This document shows, piece by piece, positions 63,231-64,000 of a stretch of DNA of 64,000 nucleotides; position 1 is the stretch's first letter, and every line of letters starts with the position of its first letter. A program made the position numbers and the translations under genes. The notes below the pieces were generated by a model that worked only from the letters and a program-made list of their open reading frames with translations, did not search any database and was not told where the DNA came from. Source of the DNA: Neocallimastix lanati (nom. inval.) (Eukaryota; Neocallimastigomycota; Neocallimastigomycetes; Neocallimastigales; Neocallimastigaceae); the NCBI GenBank assembly GCA_016946835.1, contig JACVTC010000022.1, positions 1,348,501 through 1,412,500 on the forward strand, read 5' to 3'.

Positions 63231-63787
63231 TCATTTCTTTTATTTTATTTTTTGTTATATATATATTTAAATAAAAAAAAAATTTTTTTTTTTTATTTCA
63301 TTTAATTCTCAATTAATTAGCTTTTCCTCCTTCACCAGTTTCTCCAAAATTTAGAAATATGACAAGTAATTCTCTTTATAGCTATAATGGTATTCTTTTT
63401 AATAATAATACCAATGTGGAGGACTATAATTATCCCTTAAAAAATGCTTCTTCTCTTACTACTACTACTACTACTACTACTTCTATTAATACTAATACTA
63501 ATAGTACTTCTTTCTATTATACCACTACTAATCCTTCAATGAATCTTCCTTCCTCAACTCCTTATCTTACAAGTATGAATTCACAAGGAAGTATAAATTT
63601 AAATCAACCTCATCTTCAACCTCAATCGCAACTACAACTTCAATCACAACCTACTACAACTATCCTCAGTCTTCAATCCCTCCCACCTCAAAATTTATAT
63701 TATATTAATGTTAATGGTCACTGGAAATTACAAAATCCACATGAAAATAGTTGTTTTTATGCCAGAAGAAAACAGGAATTGAATCAA
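62407..63787 (+). CDS. Unrecognised Asn/Ser/Thr/Gln-rich protein, 5' part of a spliced gene (continues past window)
   Basis: Exons 62407-62764, 62893-63048 and 63321-63787 join in frame to 327 codons. Exon 3 ends at a GTAAAT donor and the next exon lies outside the window. Exon 1 has a start in an A-rich leader, a polyasparagine tract (about residues 38-51) and a better-ordered block at about 76-119: MGERKVEGEPLNQYFSALVH, GSDGANVLPIPDKKVAYGIY. Exon 2 is Pro/Ser-rich with VPELSNTSTITMANTPPS. Exon 3 has polythreonine, a PQSQLQLQSQ stretch and an ordered end, LYYINVNGHWKLQNPHENSC, then FYARRKQELNQ. I recognise no domain. The composition resembles transcriptional or signalling regulators with low-complexity linkers, but this is only an impression. 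There is no signal peptide or membrane segment in the visible part. Confidence 0.75.
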
Positions 63788-64000
63788 GTAAATATTAACA
63801 GTAATAATAAAATAAATATAATAATAATAATATTATTATTATTATTAAATTACATATATATAATTTATTTTTTATATATTCATATATATAATTTATTTTT
63901 TATATATTCATATATAAAATTATAATAAAAATTATTACCTTTTTTTTTTTTTTTAAATTTTACCTATATGATTTATGATTATTGCACATTAATAAATAAT

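Overview
The window looks like chromosomal DNA of an anaerobic gut fungus (Neocallimastigomycota). The reasons are its extreme A+T content with very long A, T and AAT/TAA tracts, genes split by short AT-only GT..AG introns, and a secreted GH10 xylanase with a very long Thr-Leu-Pro repeat linker and a C-terminal fungal CBM1, an architecture I recall from Neocallimastix xylanase B. Genus and species cannot be fixed from sequence alone. Exon coordinates below are hand-built from reading-frame continuity at splice junctions; no transcript evidence was available.

Layout. 1-7840 is a graveyard of one non-LTR (LINE) retrotransposon family: a decayed + strand piece (640-1330), a 5'-truncated copy with a poly(A) tail (1928-2718, minus), a nearly full-length but frameshifted copy (2918-6941, minus) and a rearranged fragment (7480-7840, minus). 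8475-10946 (minus) is the xylanase. After a 4.9 kb AT desert, 15866-21374 (minus) holds a nine-exon gene for a Siz/PIAS-type SUMO E3 ligase: SAP, PINIT and SP-RING domains, a SUMO-interacting motif and a long Ser/Asn-rich tail. Divergent to it, 23507-25661 (plus) is a ten-exon gene resembling the nuclear rim protein Nur1 (DUF2418 family).

28838-31637 is a complete but inactivated MULE-type DNA transposon: FLYWCH finger plus MULE transposase, terminal inverted repeats built from a repeated 15-mer, and a perfect 9-bp target-site duplication. 33752-34267 is a small basic protein of unknown function. 36422-38092 is a six-exon AMMECR1-family gene. 39405-41075 is a decayed Ty3/gypsy chromovirus (integrase, then chromodomain), followed by a probable LTR remnant with a strong hairpin. 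From about 41.7 to 62.4 kb I find no gene, only AT-rich sequence with heptanucleotide arrays, short tandem duplications and minisatellites. At the right edge (62407 onward, plus) an unrecognised low-complexity gene starts and runs off the window.

The host genes are not an operon-like set: they cover plant cell-wall digestion, SUMO signalling, the nuclear envelope and one conserved protein of unclear function. The SUMO ligase and the Nur1-like gene share a 2.1 kb divergent intergenic region. I found no convincing undescribed biological system. The most useful results are the spliced genes that ORF calling misses, the intact transposon boundaries and the xylanase linker.
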